Assembly (NCBI GenBank): GCA_028551475.1
Contig: CM052355.1
Span: forward strand, 27,617,580 to 27,681,579
Origin: Casuarina equisetifolia
Lineage: Eukaryota; Streptophyta; Magnoliopsida; Fagales; Casuarinaceae
Reading direction: 5' to 3'
DNA: 64,000 nucleotides
The notes beneath the pieces are model-generated. The model did not search any database. It saw only the letters and a program-made list of their open reading frames with translations, and had not been told where the DNA came from. Shown here one piece after another: positions 24,321 through 38,249 of the stretch (position 1 is the stretch's first letter; every line of letters starts with the position of its first letter). Both the position numbers and the translations under genes were made by a program.

Positions 24321-25360
24321 ATGTTTGTACTGTAAAAGTGTTCAAAGTTGATAATTATACTTAGATAGTGTAGTTCAAGAAGGCCTACCAATTTCAAAGG
24401 GATTTCCTTCTTTTATGTTTTCTAGTGATGAGCATGACTACACTCTTTATGAATTCTAAAAAGGTTACCATGGCAAGACATTTTATTGGACTCCTGTTAA
24501 GCTTTTATTTTAAAGATAAGTTAATTACTTTCCAAGCTAGGTGAAGTTCACCAACCTTCAATTGTGATGCATAGGCACCTTTGTTTTGACCAAATCTCTA
24601 TCTAATGAGGGCAAGGACAAATGACTTTTGTAATATTTTGTTAGCTAGCTAAGTTAGACAACTAAACTTGTTTAAACCATTAAGAAGGGCTTCCTACTAA
24701 CTCAAGGTAAGGTTTATTATCATAGTCAGTAGTAAAACTTGGCCCATGTAAGGCCATGTTAACAATTACAATAGGTCCATACTACTTTGATGGGATCATG
24801 CCTGTTATGTCTTTTTAAGCTAAATAGGAATGAGTAAGCAATATCAAAGATTGTCTAACCCAATTATGTGTTAAGGTCTAGGGTTCCTTCTATGATTCTT
24901 TTTCTCTCATCAACAGTTGATCAATTGAAAAGATTTTCTATATATATATTGGCAATGAAAAGGATTTGAAAAGAAACCTTAAGATTAGTATGAATAGCCC
25001 ATATCCATTTTTCTTCAAAAGGCTCCATTAAAGAAAATGATTTTCTAAATTTATAAGACCTATTATAAGTATTTTTCTTTCTAGTGTAAAATTCTTTATC
25101 CAGTAACTATAGATTAATAACTTTTTACCTTTTTCATTCCTTCCTTATTCTCTTTTTAAAAAAGGTTGATATAATGCACCATAGCTACTCATTTGATATG
25201 CATTCACTTATAACTCAACACAACTAATTAAGTCCAAAAGTCTTGTATTAATTTTAGAAATAGAAAGAAAAATATCTGAAAACACTCATACATATGAATG
25301 CATTATACAGAACATAAAAGTTCTTTATCCTTATTAGAAACTTTATTGCTCAGAGCAAAC
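24321..25360. other. B5 3' flank
   Basis: Paralogous to 2800-4036; no gene seen. Confidence 0.45.
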
Positions 25361-25747
25361 TTAGTTCACTTTCCCATCGACGCAAAGCCATTCACCAATG
25401 AAAATCTTGTTGCAGTTGAGATTTAGGTTAATAGCATTGAAAAGGTAAGGATCAAGCTCGAGCTTTTAAATAATGCTAGAGCAAGTATCACCAGCTTCTA
25501 CAACATAAACAAACACATTCTAGAGAATCTATCTACCTTTTGAATCCAACTACACCACATAAAGAGTGCATGTCAAACTTTAAAAGATAAAACAAGAAAA
25601 ATGACTAACTGCCGTATTGGTGAGAAGATGTGGTTATAAAACTCATAGCGAAATTTCTCACACTTTATAATGGAGATCATGAGAAGGAAAAGAAAGCACT
25701 AGAATCAAGTTAAGAGAAGTAACAGTCCTATTGTTACACTTAGCCAT
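25361..25747 (-). pseudogene. LysM gene copy B5, multiply broken
   Basis: Exon 1 (25647-25747) is 101 nt, a +1 shift near codon 21. The donor GT is AT. Exon 2 (25361-25549) is 189 nt, with a 2-nt deletion in the segment for VSVY, and has TAG at codon 39. The conserved INPNLNC reads INLNLNC. The stop at 39, the 2-nt deletion and the dead donor are shared with B10; the exon 1 shift is private. Confidence 0.88.
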
Positions 25748-27367
25748 CCTCTTTCGCTATTTTTCCTTGTAACTTAGACCTCTCTTTCTTTGTCTACTAA
25801 GTCAAGAAAAATGAGTATAACATATAGGTGAAGGAAATACCCCACAAAGAAGTTGAAAGATATTGTAGCCTTCACAATTAACTTTGTTCCAAGAAAAGGC
25901 CGTTTTCTCGTGTGAATCATATATTGCTTAAGTTCTTTACATAGGGATGCAATTTGCATTAGTTTAAGCTCACTATTATATGGCGAGTTGCATAACCTTA
26001 TGGGATTAACAATGTTTGTCTCACTTTTTAATTTTCTTTATTACATAATTCCACAACATTGGATTTTTGTACAAAGTATCAACACATAGAAACCTATAAT
26101 TTGATTTATTGTATTTGTTACCAAAGTATCAGTATTAAACTTGTAACTGATAGCGGATGACCCAAATTCCTAGATTGAAGGAAAGTTAGCATTAGACAAC
26201 ATACTAACGCCCAAATTTTTCTGTTTTCAAACTAGAAGTGGAATGGGGTTTAGCCATAACTAATAAAATATGGTACTGGATGAAGACATTAGATTATATA
26301 AGTATTATTGTTTTTTATTTCAAAAGTAGGTGAAAGGAGTTATGAAGTACAGGCTGTCAAACCCAATACCTAAATCCTCGATGATTGGTAGCCAAGTAGA
26401 TGTTGTTTGAATAGTCATGCTTATCCCTTAAATGGTTAAAGACAACAAATTAGTTAGTTTTCTTCATGGATCATTCTTGGATTAAAATCTAGTTTAGGGA
26501 TTCTTAATAGATCTTTCTAGAATTCAATCAATTTTTAAAGGTATATTCATCGTAATATGCATTTAAAAAACCATATACTTTGGTGATAATAATTATAACT
26601 TTTTCTTTTGTCAACTAGACTCCCACTTATTTCTCATTACTCATTACTCATGGAATAGAATTTAATTCCTTTTGGATTTCTCATTACTCATGGAATAGAG
26701 AATTATAGCTATACAAAAGTGTGTTTTACAGTTCTTATAAACGGGTATTGCTCTTACTTCCAATAATAATCTTACACCATTTTCTATTTTTCTTGACAAA
26801 ATTCAGTCTTCATGTACCAAATCAATTTAACATTTCTTACTTCATCTCCATATCTTTTGGTACTTCAAAATGGATCATTTGTGCCTTAGTTAGTAAGGCA
26901 AGGTAATTCCAATTGCCTATGGAAGTTCCTTTAATTTTACATTCTTTTCTAATTTTTTTAAAAGTTAAGTAATATATCACAAATGCCTAGCAAATAACTT
27001 TCTTTTAGTATTATTACTCCAAGTTTTGGTTCACAATTCTTCAAGTGCCGATCTGATTTACCAATCAATGTTGCCTTACAAATAATAACCAAAATTATTG
27101 ATTAGATAAGTTTCAATTCACTTAAAAATCCTTGTGAAAAAACTATGGATAAAACTTTTCCAATTAAATCCTTATCTATAAGTCAAAAGTGCAACACTAT
27201 GGCCCAAGAGTAGCAGCATCTAAAGGAGGGTGCCTTAGGGGAATATAAGAATACTGAAGGTCAACAATTATCCTTTGCCTACGCAATTGAAGCAGCCCAA
27301 ATGTTTCCTAGGGATTTATCTCGTGATGTTTTCTAGTTACTTCCATTTTATATAGGTTCTTTGTAAA
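25748..27367. other. B5 upstream spacer
   Basis: B-type upstream and A-type downstream DNA, paralogous to 47810-50790 and again to 29356-30560, so this segment is present twice around the copia chimera. No gene seen. Confidence 0.5.
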
Positions 27368-29355
27368 ATCTATAATTCAAACATCTGAACTTTTTATGCC
27401 ATAGTAGAGATATGTCTTCAGTTACATGCAGTGCACTCTGGTTAAAGTATTCAAATTTAAAGAGAAAATTCCTTGCATTTCCTATATCAATAGTTGTAAC
27501 TTCCACACATCTTTAAAGATGTGACACATATTTCTTTTAAACAAAAGAACATATTTATGCTCCATCATACCTGGCTTCACAACACTAGTCTTGTAAACAT
27601 CCTGAAGAGGAAGACGAAGTGGCTTGTTTGAGGGCCTCTAAGGTTATTGATCTAGTCAAGTGCCTCTAAAAAGGTGAGGCCCTTGTACTAGTCCAAGTTG
27701 GTAGACCTCTCAATCATGTTGTCACCCTCAAAACCAAAGATAAGGACAAAAAGGATCTTATCAGGGTTGTATCTAACCTTCTTAAAATAGGATGAAACTT
27801 CCTTCACAATTTCATTGTACCTCACCTTGGAGTACTTAGGGATCGTTACATCCATCTTGTTGTAGCAACAAATCATTTGCTTCACACTAAGTGGTTATAC
27901 TTTCATTCCAATAGCACCAACAGCTTAAAGACAAACTTTTACAAAACCAAAGAAAGCTTAACCCAACAATTGTAGATATAAAGCTCATGGCCTCCATATG
28001 TGTTCTACATTGCTACATTACAAAGCATCAAACCAAAAGACAAAAGGAGTAGCTCTATGTCCATATCATTGTGAGGTTGCACCATGCCTTTTTTACACTA
28101 GGTACTACACATACCATGCTTTATCGAATTTTTGAACTACTACATAAAGGAGCTAATTCTAAGTCATGGTTATAGAGTTACTTCTGTGAGCCCTAGTCTC
28201 ACTTCAACTAGATTCATGGCAACCTTGTCACTCTAACATCCTTCCTTCACAAGGTTAGCCACAACCCTAATAAGCTCCCTAATAAATTTGTGTTGTGTTC
28301 AAGGCATAATTTTTGTGAAGATGTACGCTTGCTGGATTTCACTTGGACAATATTTAAACTTTTCTTTGGCTTTAACCAATTCTTGAACATAATGGACTTT
28401 AAATCCAACATGTATAGTCCTTAAGTGATGACTAGCATTCTTGGTCATTGCAATGGTAGACTTACTGTCACTAAGGATGATAATTTCATGATCCGAGTGG
28501 AAGCCCATTTTCATTAGTACTCTTTTGAGCCATATTGCTTAACAAGTAGTAGTTACAATAGCCATATATCCAGCTTTGGCAGTTGATAAGGAGACAAAAC
28601 TCTATTTCTATGCAAACCAAGAAAAGGTTGTAAACCTTAGATTAAACACGTATCCACTTGTGCTTTGTAAGTCATTATCATTTCCTCCCAAATCATTGTC
28701 AACATGTCTAATCAACTCAAAGCTTTCAGTTTTACAGTAGAATACTCCAAAGTTCTCTATCCTTTTGAGATACCTCAGAATTCATTTTAATTTACTATGA
28801 TGCAACTTGGTAGGTTTTTGCATAAATCAAGACAATATAGTGATTTCATACATTACATCTGCCCAAGTTGTTGTGAGATACAATAAACTCGCAATAAGGC
28901 TCCTTTAGGCTTACCTAACAACATCCTCAAATTGATCTTCAACTAATGTTTTCTCTTTGGCAACTAATGAAGTATCCACAGGATTACAATAAGCTAGATG
29001 ATGTTTTGTAAGTAGAGCTTTGTTGTACTTTTTTTTAGAGATGAAAATCCCTTCTTGTAGTTGGAATACCTCTAGTCCAAGAAAGAACCTCATGGAACCA
29101 AATCATTCATCCACATCATATCCATTTTAAATTCTGCCAACAACTTAGGATCATTTCCTGTAAAGATTAAACCATCCGTGTATAAGGATACTAGCATGAA
29201 AGAATGTGTTTTACAAGACATAAACAAATTTGGTTCACTAGCACTGCAAACAAAGCCATGGTTGATAAAATAAGTACTTACTCCCATAAGTTCTTGTCTG
29301 TGTCTCTTTTCCATATCCTAGTTTGATTCCATACTTGTGTTAAAGCTATATCATA
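27368..29355 (-). mobile_element. Copia chimera with EF1A fragment, copy 1
   Basis: Minus-strand order is RT (29314 to 28911), RNase H (28514-28299), EF1A piece (27905-27593), then a pre-integrase remnant (about 27560-27370), cut off at 27367. The RT active site reads YTDG instead of YVDD. RNase H keeps SDSKSTIAM and the IFTK end. No LTRs are seen. Same right-hand junction as 58827. Confidence 0.82.
27593..27905 (-). pseudogene. Captured elongation factor 1-alpha fragment, copy 1
   Basis: The translation matches plant EF1A around the G4 region: [11 protein letters not shown], then [40 protein letters not shown] and, after a shift, KPLRLPLQDVYK. It covers roughly residues 150-220 of a 447-residue protein. 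It has stops at former Trp and Gln codons and is dead. It sits inside copia DNA between RNase H and pre-integrase sequence. Confidence 0.88.
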
Positions 29356-30967
29356 GATGACCTAGGATTCATGAATGTTTTGCTTCTAAATGAATTGACA
29401 AAAAGTTAGCATTCAACAATCTAGTAATGTCCAGCTTGTTCCTTTTTCAAACTAGGAGCAAAATGGTGTTTAGCCATAACTAATAAATATGGTACTAGAT
29501 GAAGACACTAGATTATATAAGTATTTTTTCTTTTAACTAGGTAAAAAGAGTATGGAAGTAAAAGCTATCAAACCCAATATGTAAATCCTTGGTGATTGGT
29601 AGTTACGTAGATACCATTTGAATAGTCATGCTTATCCCTTAAAGGGTTTGAGACAATAAATTAGTTTCTTTTCTTTATGGATGAATTTGGGATTACAATC
29701 CAATTTATGGATTGTTGATAGATCTTTCTAAGATTCGATCAATTTTGAAGGTTATATTTATTGTAATATGTATTTAAAAATGTTAGCAACTTTTGTGATA
29801 ATAATTATAGGTTTTTTCTTTTAGTTAACTAGACTCCCTTATATCTCCAATAAATTAGAATTTAATTCCTTTTGGATTTCTCATTGCTCATGGAATAGAC
29901 ACTCATAGCTATACAAAAATGTGTTTTGCACTTCTTTTAAATAAGTATTGCTCTTACTTCTAATAATATCCTTTATACCATTTTCTATTTTTCTTGACAA
30001 AATTCAATCTTCATATACCAAATCAACTTAACATTTCTTAATTCATCTACATGTCATTGGGTACTTCAAAATAGATCATTTATGCCTTAGTAAGGTAAGA
30101 TAATTCCAATTACTTATGGAAATTCCTTCAATTTTACATTTTTTTCTTTTTTTTTTCAAAAAGTTAAGTCATATACCATAAGTGCTTAGCAAATAACTTT
30201 CTTTTAGAATTAGCACTCTAAGTTTTGGTTCACAAGTCTTAAAAAGCTGACCTGATTTATTGCCTTGCAAATAATATCCAAAATCATTGATTACACAAGT
30301 TTCAATTCACCTAAAATTCCTCGTGAAAGAGACTAGGAATAAAACTTTTCCAATTAAATATTTATCTACAACCCAAAAGTGCATGACCATGGCCCAAGAG
30401 TTGCAGCATCTGAAGGGGGTTTCACAAGGGAATATAAGAATACCCGAGGCCAACAATTATCCGTTGCTTGTGCAATTAAAGCAACCCAAACTTTTCATAC
30501 GGATTTCTATGGTGATGTTTTCTAGTTACTTGCATTTTATATAGTTTCTTTGTAAATTCTAGGAAGGTTACAAGGAAACCACATGTTACTGAATCTCTAA
30601 CTTAAAAAGGTTGATTTTTTTCCTATTTCCCCCCTTCATTTTGTCCATTTTATGTTCTATAAGAAGCTCGATATAATGTACAATGAGTGACAAGTTTAAC
30701 TCATATTCTCTACTCCATTGTACTCCAATGTAGGTTCTTAGATTTTACAATGAGATACAAAGAAGCAAATTATAATATAAATGAGAGAACTTTATACTAA
30801 TATTTGAAAATAGAAAGAAAATGTTGAGTGACACTAGTACACTTGTTGATTATCAAATTTTATTGTGGAATACAGAACATAAAATTTGACTCATTATCAT
30901 AAAGAACACTAAAGTTCAAACGATTTCCTTAGAAACTTTATTGCATACAAGTGAAAATTCCAACAAC
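29356..30967. other. A6 3' flank
   Basis: Shares sequence with 25990-27367, 37380-39645 and 49634-51226. A plus-strand frame at 30287-30544 is open but has no recognisable domain. Confidence 0.45.
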
Positions 30968-31374
30968 TTAATTTACTATCCCATTGATGCAAAGCCATTC
31001 ACCAACAAAGATCTTGTTGCAGTTCAGATTTGGGTTAAGAGCGCTGAAAAAGTCACCACTGAGACTGAACTTTTGAATGATGCCAAAACAAGTATCTCCG
31101 TTTTCAGCAGCATACAATAATTCACAATCTACGTAATTTTTCCTTGCTTGGAATGCAGCTGCATGATAGATACGATGCGTGTTAGACCATAAAAGATAAA
31201 ACAGAAAAATAATCAACTACAATAACAAAAACGTGATTATTGACTATCAAGGGAGATGTAGCTGTAGAACTCACAGCCGAGTTACCTACACTCAGTTGTG
31301 GAGATCATGAGAAGAAGAGAGAGCACAAGAATGAGGTTAAGAAAAATGGCCATTTTGTTGTTACACCCAACCAT
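30968..31374 (-). pseudogene. LysM gene copy A6, stop at codon 31
   Basis: Exon 1 is 31275-31374 and exon 2 is 30968-31158, both full length with canonical GTGAGT and ATGCAG. The only clear lesion is CAA to TAA at codon 31, just after the signal peptide. Exon 2 is open with GDTC, LNPNLNC and GEWLC. TATA box and GCCGGC (31517-31522) are intact. It is probably a recently lost gene, or an allele. Confidence 0.85.
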
Positions 31375-31599
31375 TCTTTCTCGCTTGTTTTCTGACACGA
31401 GATCTCTTCATGGGGCTATGACTTCAGGCAACCATGGAGCCTAATTTATAGGTGAAAGCATGCTAAAGAAATTTAAATATATAATTTAATGTCTTCATAA
31501 ATGTTTAAGAAAATAGGCCGGCTTCTCGTACTTGGAGTATTTTGCCGAATGCTGATAGATCTTGGGCATATTTTGTATTAGTTTAAGTACCTTGTTTAC

Positions 31600-31838
31600 A
31601 TGGCGGGTTATACAACCGGGTTGAATTGTGATGGAGTTGCTCAGCCAAATACTTTTAACATTTTACAAGGTGTCTTGTGGTGCAGGTTACATCAATAGGA
31701 GATGAAGCTTCGTTATTGGTGTTATGGGCATCACCACGTCATTTTGCTAACCTATGAGATCAGCAAGTGAAGATGTTGACGTGCACTGCACAGATGAAGG
31801 AACCTCCAGATTTTGACGGACCCATTCTGATTGGGTTT
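31600..31838 (+). other. Conserved plus-strand block upstream of A6 (split by a solo LTR)
   Basis: Same block as 559-753, with a stop near 31757 and the solo LTR inserted within it. It resumes at 33273. Confidence 0.35.
31834..31838. repeat. Target-site duplication GGTTT, left
   Basis: Repeated at 33268-33272. Confidence 0.8.
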
Positions 31839-33267
31839 TGTTCGGTGAATTTTAAATGCAAGTGAACATGTCGAACAAGTAATATAATGATAAGAAAAGT
31901 ATCGTCCCACAAAGATTGGTGAATACTAAACTAATTAAGTACTAATGATGAATAAATCTTAAAATTTATCTAGCAAATCAAAATATTGTTGATGATGAAT
32001 TAAAATTTAAAACTTTCAAAACGAAAACTCAAGACTAATTAAAATTGAATCCAAGTAAGAAAAATCAAGATGAGAAACATGTTAGAGCTTCCGATTTCAC
32101 CATAACTACTAGATATGAATTTTTATAGTTTATGCCTACAAGAATGATATTACCCATGTGATGGCGGAACTTCCTAATTTATTTACTATCCTATGTCTAG
32201 GTATAGTAAACCTATTTAGTTCATTAATTCACTATATCTCTATATATGAATTGAAACAAACCAAATGCATTAGGATCTGTGAATATTCCTAGTTTACAAT
32301 AAATCTTTCGATCATCTTATCACCAAAAGCCACACAAATAACATGGTATATGTCTATCCACATTTAATTCATGGTTATATATTATAAGAAGCAATTGCAT
32401 ATTATTACCTCTCAGTCTCAAATATGCACATCAAATCATTTAAGTGGTGGCCAATCACTTAAAAGCATTAAGCATAATAATATATAACTCACATAAATAA
32501 ATATCTTGCAAAACATAAAAACTTATAAAATTCACATCATCATAGTTAGGCTACATCTTCGCTCTAACAAAAGAAGTTTAGAACATAATAAAATAACAAA
32601 CCAAAGCAATAGTAGAAATTAAGCAAAACATCTTAAATAAAAAAAAAACATGAAAGTTGTCACCACACTATCTTTTCTTTAAGAATTCTTTACAGAATTC
32701 CTACAATTCAAGAATGATAAGAAGTAGAGGGAACCTTTCGCGCCTCTATTTCTCTTTTTCTTTCTTGGTTTTCTCTTTCTTCTCTCACTTTTTCTCTCTT
32801 CCTTGGTTGGTTTCGGCGGCAACACACGGCTTCTTCTTCTTTTCTCTCTCTTCTCTCTCTTCTCTCTCCTCTTCTCTTGTACGGCGCCTTCTCTTCCCCT
32901 TTTAATTCACTTCCTTTGCCTTTTTATGCTATCTTGGGATGCATGCCCTAAGATTCTCCCTTAGTAATTCACTTTTTTACCCTTTTTTCTTTATTTCCTT
33001 TCTTGTCCTTTTTTGTCCTTTTCCTCCTCTTTTGCTGCTTTACACGTTGCCTCCTCTTTTCTTCTTTTGACTTCTTTTTCTTTCCTTGTCTTCTTCACGT
33101 GCCTTTTTGTAACTTTCTCTTCCTTTATTTCTTTTGCTCTTTTGGGGTTTGCTGCATAAATAACACCAATTTACATAAATATATCAAAACTTAAATATTA
33201 TCTTATAAAACTTGTATTATTTATATCCTAAAATAGTCAAAATAACTCTATAAAAATAGAGTTATCA
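31839..33267 (-). repeat. Solo LTR of the Athila-like family (1)
   Basis: 1429 nt with TGATAAC and CCGAACA termini in the same orientation as the full element, flanked by GGTTT on both sides. It arose by LTR-LTR recombination. It lies about 465 nt upstream of the A6 start codon. Confidence 0.92.
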
Positions 33268-34009
33268 GGTTTGCAAATTAGTCGGTAAATCCGACTCTAA
33301 TATAAATTCTGGATATTTCTCAAATGGTTTAGACAGTCCAAAGATTCAAACTCCGCCAAAACGACCATGTTTTGAGCCTCTCTACAACTCTTCCATTACA
33401 CGATAGTACTTTAATTTCTCCTATAAATACGCATCAAATACCATGCATTGCAATAAGTTGTAAATATTCAAAAATTGCCCACAAGCACTTTTTATTTCTA
33501 TTTTTATTTTTTCATTTCAAAATGGAACAAAAATGATTAGCTAGTAATGAGAAATAATTCTAATAGTGGATTGGAATATTGAAAAAAAACAAGTGTCATA
33601 CAATAAATGCACACACAATAACACAAAGAACACTAAGGATTTTATATGGTAAAACATAAATTAGCCCTTAAGTTTATGGAACAAGAATCAATGATTTTGT
33701 ACACCAATTTTTATTAATGAAAATTTACATCTTCACCTAAAATAATATCAATTATTGCTTGATGTTTTCATACACAAAGAGTTGCTAGAAATGTCTCTTT
33801 CCTAGTACTTCTCATGCTTTGGGCATTATAACACTCATTAGTTAGTAATTTCGTGATCAAGGACTTTGTCTCTTAGAACGAACAGTACATATTGTGATTA
33901 ACATTGTAGTTGTTTGATATTGATGCCTTAACTAGTTGGATATGCAAAATGCTTTTCTACATGAAAATTTAATAAATGAGGTTTACATGCAATTGCCCTT
34001 TAGTATTTC
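33268..34009. other. A6 upstream spacer
   Basis: The GGTTT duplication at 33268-33272, then DNA paralogous to 720-1480; no gene seen. Confidence 0.5.
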
Positions 34010-35070
34010 TTATTAAAAAAAGTAACTAGTATGTCACTTGTAGAAGCTATTTTATAGGATTAAAAAAGCCTTAAGACAATGGTATACTAAGTTTATGGAA
34101 GACTTTTTTGTAGCTAGATATCAATAGTAATGCCATAATTATGCTTTATTTACTACAAGATGTAATTATTCATTCATCATCCTTTCTAGTTATATTGATG
34201 ATATTCTTATTACTAGAAACACTATCATTGTCACTTAAGATTCTAATAGATACTTGCATTTAAGCTTTCATATGAAAGATATTGGTTAATACAAATATTT
34301 TTTTGGTGAAAGATAACCTATTTACATGAACATATGTTTCTTAGTTGGTAAAAGCATGCACTAGAATTGATTTTAGATGATGAGTTCATGGGTAAGTTTG
34401 CCTTTACTCCTATGGAGCAAAAGTTAAGGTTAACCATTCCGAGTACAATGTTAGGAATCCAAACAAATGGCATGATCCACTCCATGGTGATCCATCCTTT
34501 TTCTAAGGGATGATTGGGGCATTTATTTATTTGAGTACAACCAAGGTGAATATTAGTCTCATTGTTTGGCATCTCAGCTATTTTGTCCATGCTCCTAAAC
34601 CTTCTCATATGGATGTAGGCCTAAGAGTAGTAACATATGTTAAAATTCTTTGCAACTTGGATTGCAAGTCTAATTATGTGACTCACCCTATGTCATAATG
34701 ATGCATTTTTCAATATTGCATTATGTTCGGCAATTCATTAATATCTTAGGTAAGTAAGAAACAACTGCATATTTTGAGATTATTAGACGAGTTAGAAAAT
34801 GGGATTGTGGTCTATATATTATGTGAGATCACATGGCTCATTAGCCTTTTCAAAGATCTAGCTGTGATTGTTTTTTATCATGTTACTTTGCATTATGAAA
34901 ATGAGGTAGCCAAATAAATAATTGTAAATCTAATATTTTATTGGACAACAAAGTACATAGAGATAAGTTGTTATTTTGTTTAGTAACTATAGATAAACAA
35001 CCAGAAGCCCTTGGACAGCCACAACTCCTTTATCCTTGTTGATTGTCTACATCATTTTGCATCCATTTTC
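34010..35070 (+). mobile_element. Decayed Ty1/copia pol relic, A6-B7 spacer
   Basis: The clearest copy. YIDDILIT is near 34195, FAFTPMEQKLRLTI near 34400, the open segment MIGAFIYLSTTKVNIS to KSNYVTHP at 34510-34690, then RNase H with CEI, HYENEVAK and DNKVHRD. Confidence 0.78.
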
Positions 35071-35152
35071 ATTAAGTTGGTATTATTTTTCTCATTCCAT
35101 CACAATCAATTGCAATTAACACTAAAACAGACCCTATGATTCAAACATTTGG

Positions 35153-35331
35153 TTCTAAGATGCACATAAGCTTATCTTAGGATGTGTCATGGAAGATCTA
35201 GGTGCTTGCACGTAAATTGATGCATTAGCCCTTACGAATGATGTTGAATAGACCAATTGCCTTATCAAGAAACTTATAGCCTTAATGAACATAACTAATT
35301 TACAGCTTTAACAAAAAAAAAACTAATGTGA
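35153..35331 (+). pseudogene. Relic coding block of unknown gene, copy 4
   Basis: Paralogue of 2609-2787, with CVMEDLGACT readable and the same two stops. Confidence 0.4.
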
Positions 35332-36579
35332 ATATTTGTACTATAGAAGTGTTCAAAGTTAATAATTATGTTTAGATAGTGCAATTAAAGCAGCCTTAGC
35401 AATTTCAAAGGGATTTCCTTCTTTTATGTGTCCAATGATGTGCATGACTACCCTCTTTATGAATTTTGAAAACGTTACCATGGTAGGACATTTTATTAGA
35501 ATCCTATTAAGCTTTTATTTTAAAGATGAGTTAATTACTTTCCAATCTAGGTGAAGTTCACCAACCTTCAATTATGATGCATGGACACCTTCGTTTTGAC
35601 CAAATCTCTATCTAATGAGGGCAAGGATAAGTGACTTTTGTAATCTTTTCTTAGCTAGCTAAGTTAGACAGCTGAACTTGTTTAAACCATAAAGAAAGGC
35701 TTCCTACTAAGTCAAGGTAAGGTTTATTATCATAGTTAGTAGTAAAACTTGGCCCATGTAGGACCATGTTAACAATTACTATGGGTCCATACTACTTTGA
35801 TGGGGTCCTATCTATAATGTCTTCTTAAGTGAAATAGGAATGAGTAAGCAATATCAAAGATTGTCTAACCCAACTATGTGTTGAGCTCTAGGGTTCCCTC
35901 TTAATGAGTCTTTTATGGTTCTTTTGCTCTCATGAACATAAGGCATAAGAAGAATAAGAAATCTTCTTTCTTAATAAAGTTTGTGCTAGAATGAGTAGTT
36001 GCACACTTTATCATGTAAAGTCATAACAATTGATCAATTGAAAAGCAATATCAAAGATTGTCTAACCGAACTTTGTGTTCAGGTCTAGCGTTCCTTCTTG
36101 ATGACTCCTTTATGATTCTTTTTCTCTCATCAATAGTTGATCAGTTAAAATATTGTTTTTATATATATATAAGCAATGAAAAGGATTTAAACTAAAACCT
36201 TAAGATTAGTATGAATAGTCGACATCCACTTTTCTTTAAAAGGCTCCATTAAAGAAAATAATTGTCTAAATTTATAAGACCTATTATATGTATTTTTCTT
36301 TCTAGTGTAAAATTCTTTATCTAGTAACTATAGATTAATAACTTTATGCTTTTTTCATTTCCTCCCTCTTCTCTTCTTAAAAAAGGTTGATATAATGCAC
36401 CATAGCTACCCATTTGATATACATTCACTTGTAGCCTAACACAACAATTAAATCCAAAAGTCTTGTACTAAATTTTAGAAATAGAAAGAAAAATATCTAA
36501 AAACATTCATATATATGAATGCATTATGCATAACATAAAAGTTCTTTCTCCTTATTAGAAACTTTATTGTTGAGAGCAA
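35332..36579. other. B7 3' flank
   Basis: Paralogous to 2788-4036; no gene seen. Confidence 0.45.
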
Positions 36580-36964
36580 ACTTCACTTTCGCATTAATGC
36601 AAAGCCATTCACCAATGAAGATCTTGTCGCAGTTAAGATTTGGGTTAATAACACTAAAAAGGTCAGCATCGAGCTCGAGCTTCTAAATAATGCTAGAGAA
36701 AGTATCATCAGCTTCTGCACCATACACAGAGACACATTCTATAGAATTTGTTTGCCCTTTGAATCCTACTACACCACATAAAGAATGTATGTCAAACCTT
36801 AAAAGATAAAATAGGAAAAATGACAAACTGCAGTATTGGTGAAAAGATGTAGTTATAAAACTCACAGCAAAATTTCCCACACTCGGTAATGGAGATCATG
36901 AAAAAAAAAAGAGTAGTAAAATCAAGTTAAGAGAATTGGCAGCCCTATTGTTACGCTTAGCCAT
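36580..36964 (-). pseudogene. LysM gene copy B7, frameshift and stop
   Basis: Exon 1 (36866-36964) is 99 nt, a 1-nt loss in an A/T run. Exon 2 starts at 36768 and has TAG at codon 62, GDTC changed to DDTF, and a 4-nt deletion near 36583 that removes the normal stop codon. Donor and acceptor remain. GCCGGC at 37115-37120 is intact. These lesions are not shared with other copies. Confidence 0.87.
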
Positions 36965-37473
36965 CCTCTTTTGCTCTTTTTCCTTGTAACTTAGACCTTT
37001 TTTTCTTTGTCTATTGAGTCGAGAAAATAGATACAATATGTAGGTGAAGGAAAGTCCCCACAAAGAAGCCAAAACATATTGTATACTTCGCCACAAGCTT
37101 TGTTCCAAGAGAAGGCCGGCTTCTTGTGTGAATAGTATATTGCTAAAATTCTTTATATAGGGACGCAATTTGCATTAGTTTAAGCTCATTGTTATATGGC
37201 GAGCTACACAACCTCATAGGATTAACAATATTTGTCTCACTTTTTAATTTTCTTTATTACATAATTCCACAACATTGGATTGTTGGATAAAGTATCAACA
37301 CATGGAATCCTATAATTTGATTTATTGTATTTGTTACCAAAGCATCAGTATTAAATTCATAATTTGCAGCGGATGACCCAAGATTCCTAGATTTGGTTTT
37401 TCTAAATGAATTGAAGGAAAGTTAGCATTACACAACATACTAATGCCCAACTTGTTCCCTTTTCAAACTAAGA

Positions 37474-37840
37474 ATGGAACAGGGTTTAGCCATAACTAAT
37501 AAAATATGGTACTTGATGAAGACATTAGATTATATGAGTAAGAAACAACTAAATATTTTAAGATCATTAAACGAGTTAGAAAATAGGACTATGGTCTATA
37601 CATTATGTGAAATCATATCAGTCATTAGCATATTCAAAGATCTAGCTATGATTGTTTTTTATCATGTTACTTTGCATTATGAAAATGAGGTAGCCAAATA
37701 GATAATTTCAAATATAATATTTCATTGGACAACAAAGTACATATAGATAGATTGTTATTTTTTTATTAACTACAAATAGACAACTAGAAGCCTATGGGCA
37801 GCCACAACTCCTTTGTTCTTGCTGATTGTCTACATCATTA
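37474..37840 (+). mobile_element. Copia RNase H relic, B7-A8 spacer
   Basis: 75 codons still open (37474-37701): KKQLNILRSLNELENRTM, CEIIS, HYENEVAK. This corresponds to the copia block around SRSSAEAEYRAM, CEI and CDN. Confidence 0.75.
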
Positions 37841-38249
37841 CTATATGCTTTCATACACAGAGAGTTGCTAGAAAATGACTTTTTTTTTCTACTAGTTTTG
37901 ACACTTTCGACCTTTTGACATCTCATTAGTTAGCAAGATGTTATTAAGTCACACTTTGGCCATCCTAGCTAATTGTTAAGTCATTGAGTATAAATAAGTA
38001 TATAAGATGAAGTACAAGGTAAATTGTACAATTGAAAGGTATAAAACCTAATTGGTGGCCAAGGGTTACATTAAACATATAGGGATAGATTACCAAAGAC
38101 TTTTTCTCTTACAACAAGGCCTATTACGATACATATTGTGATCAACATTGTAGTTGTTTGGCATTGATGCCCCATTAGTTGGATGTGCAAAATGCTTTTC
38201 TACATGAAAATTTAATGGATGAGGTTTACATGCAATTGCTTTTCAATTT

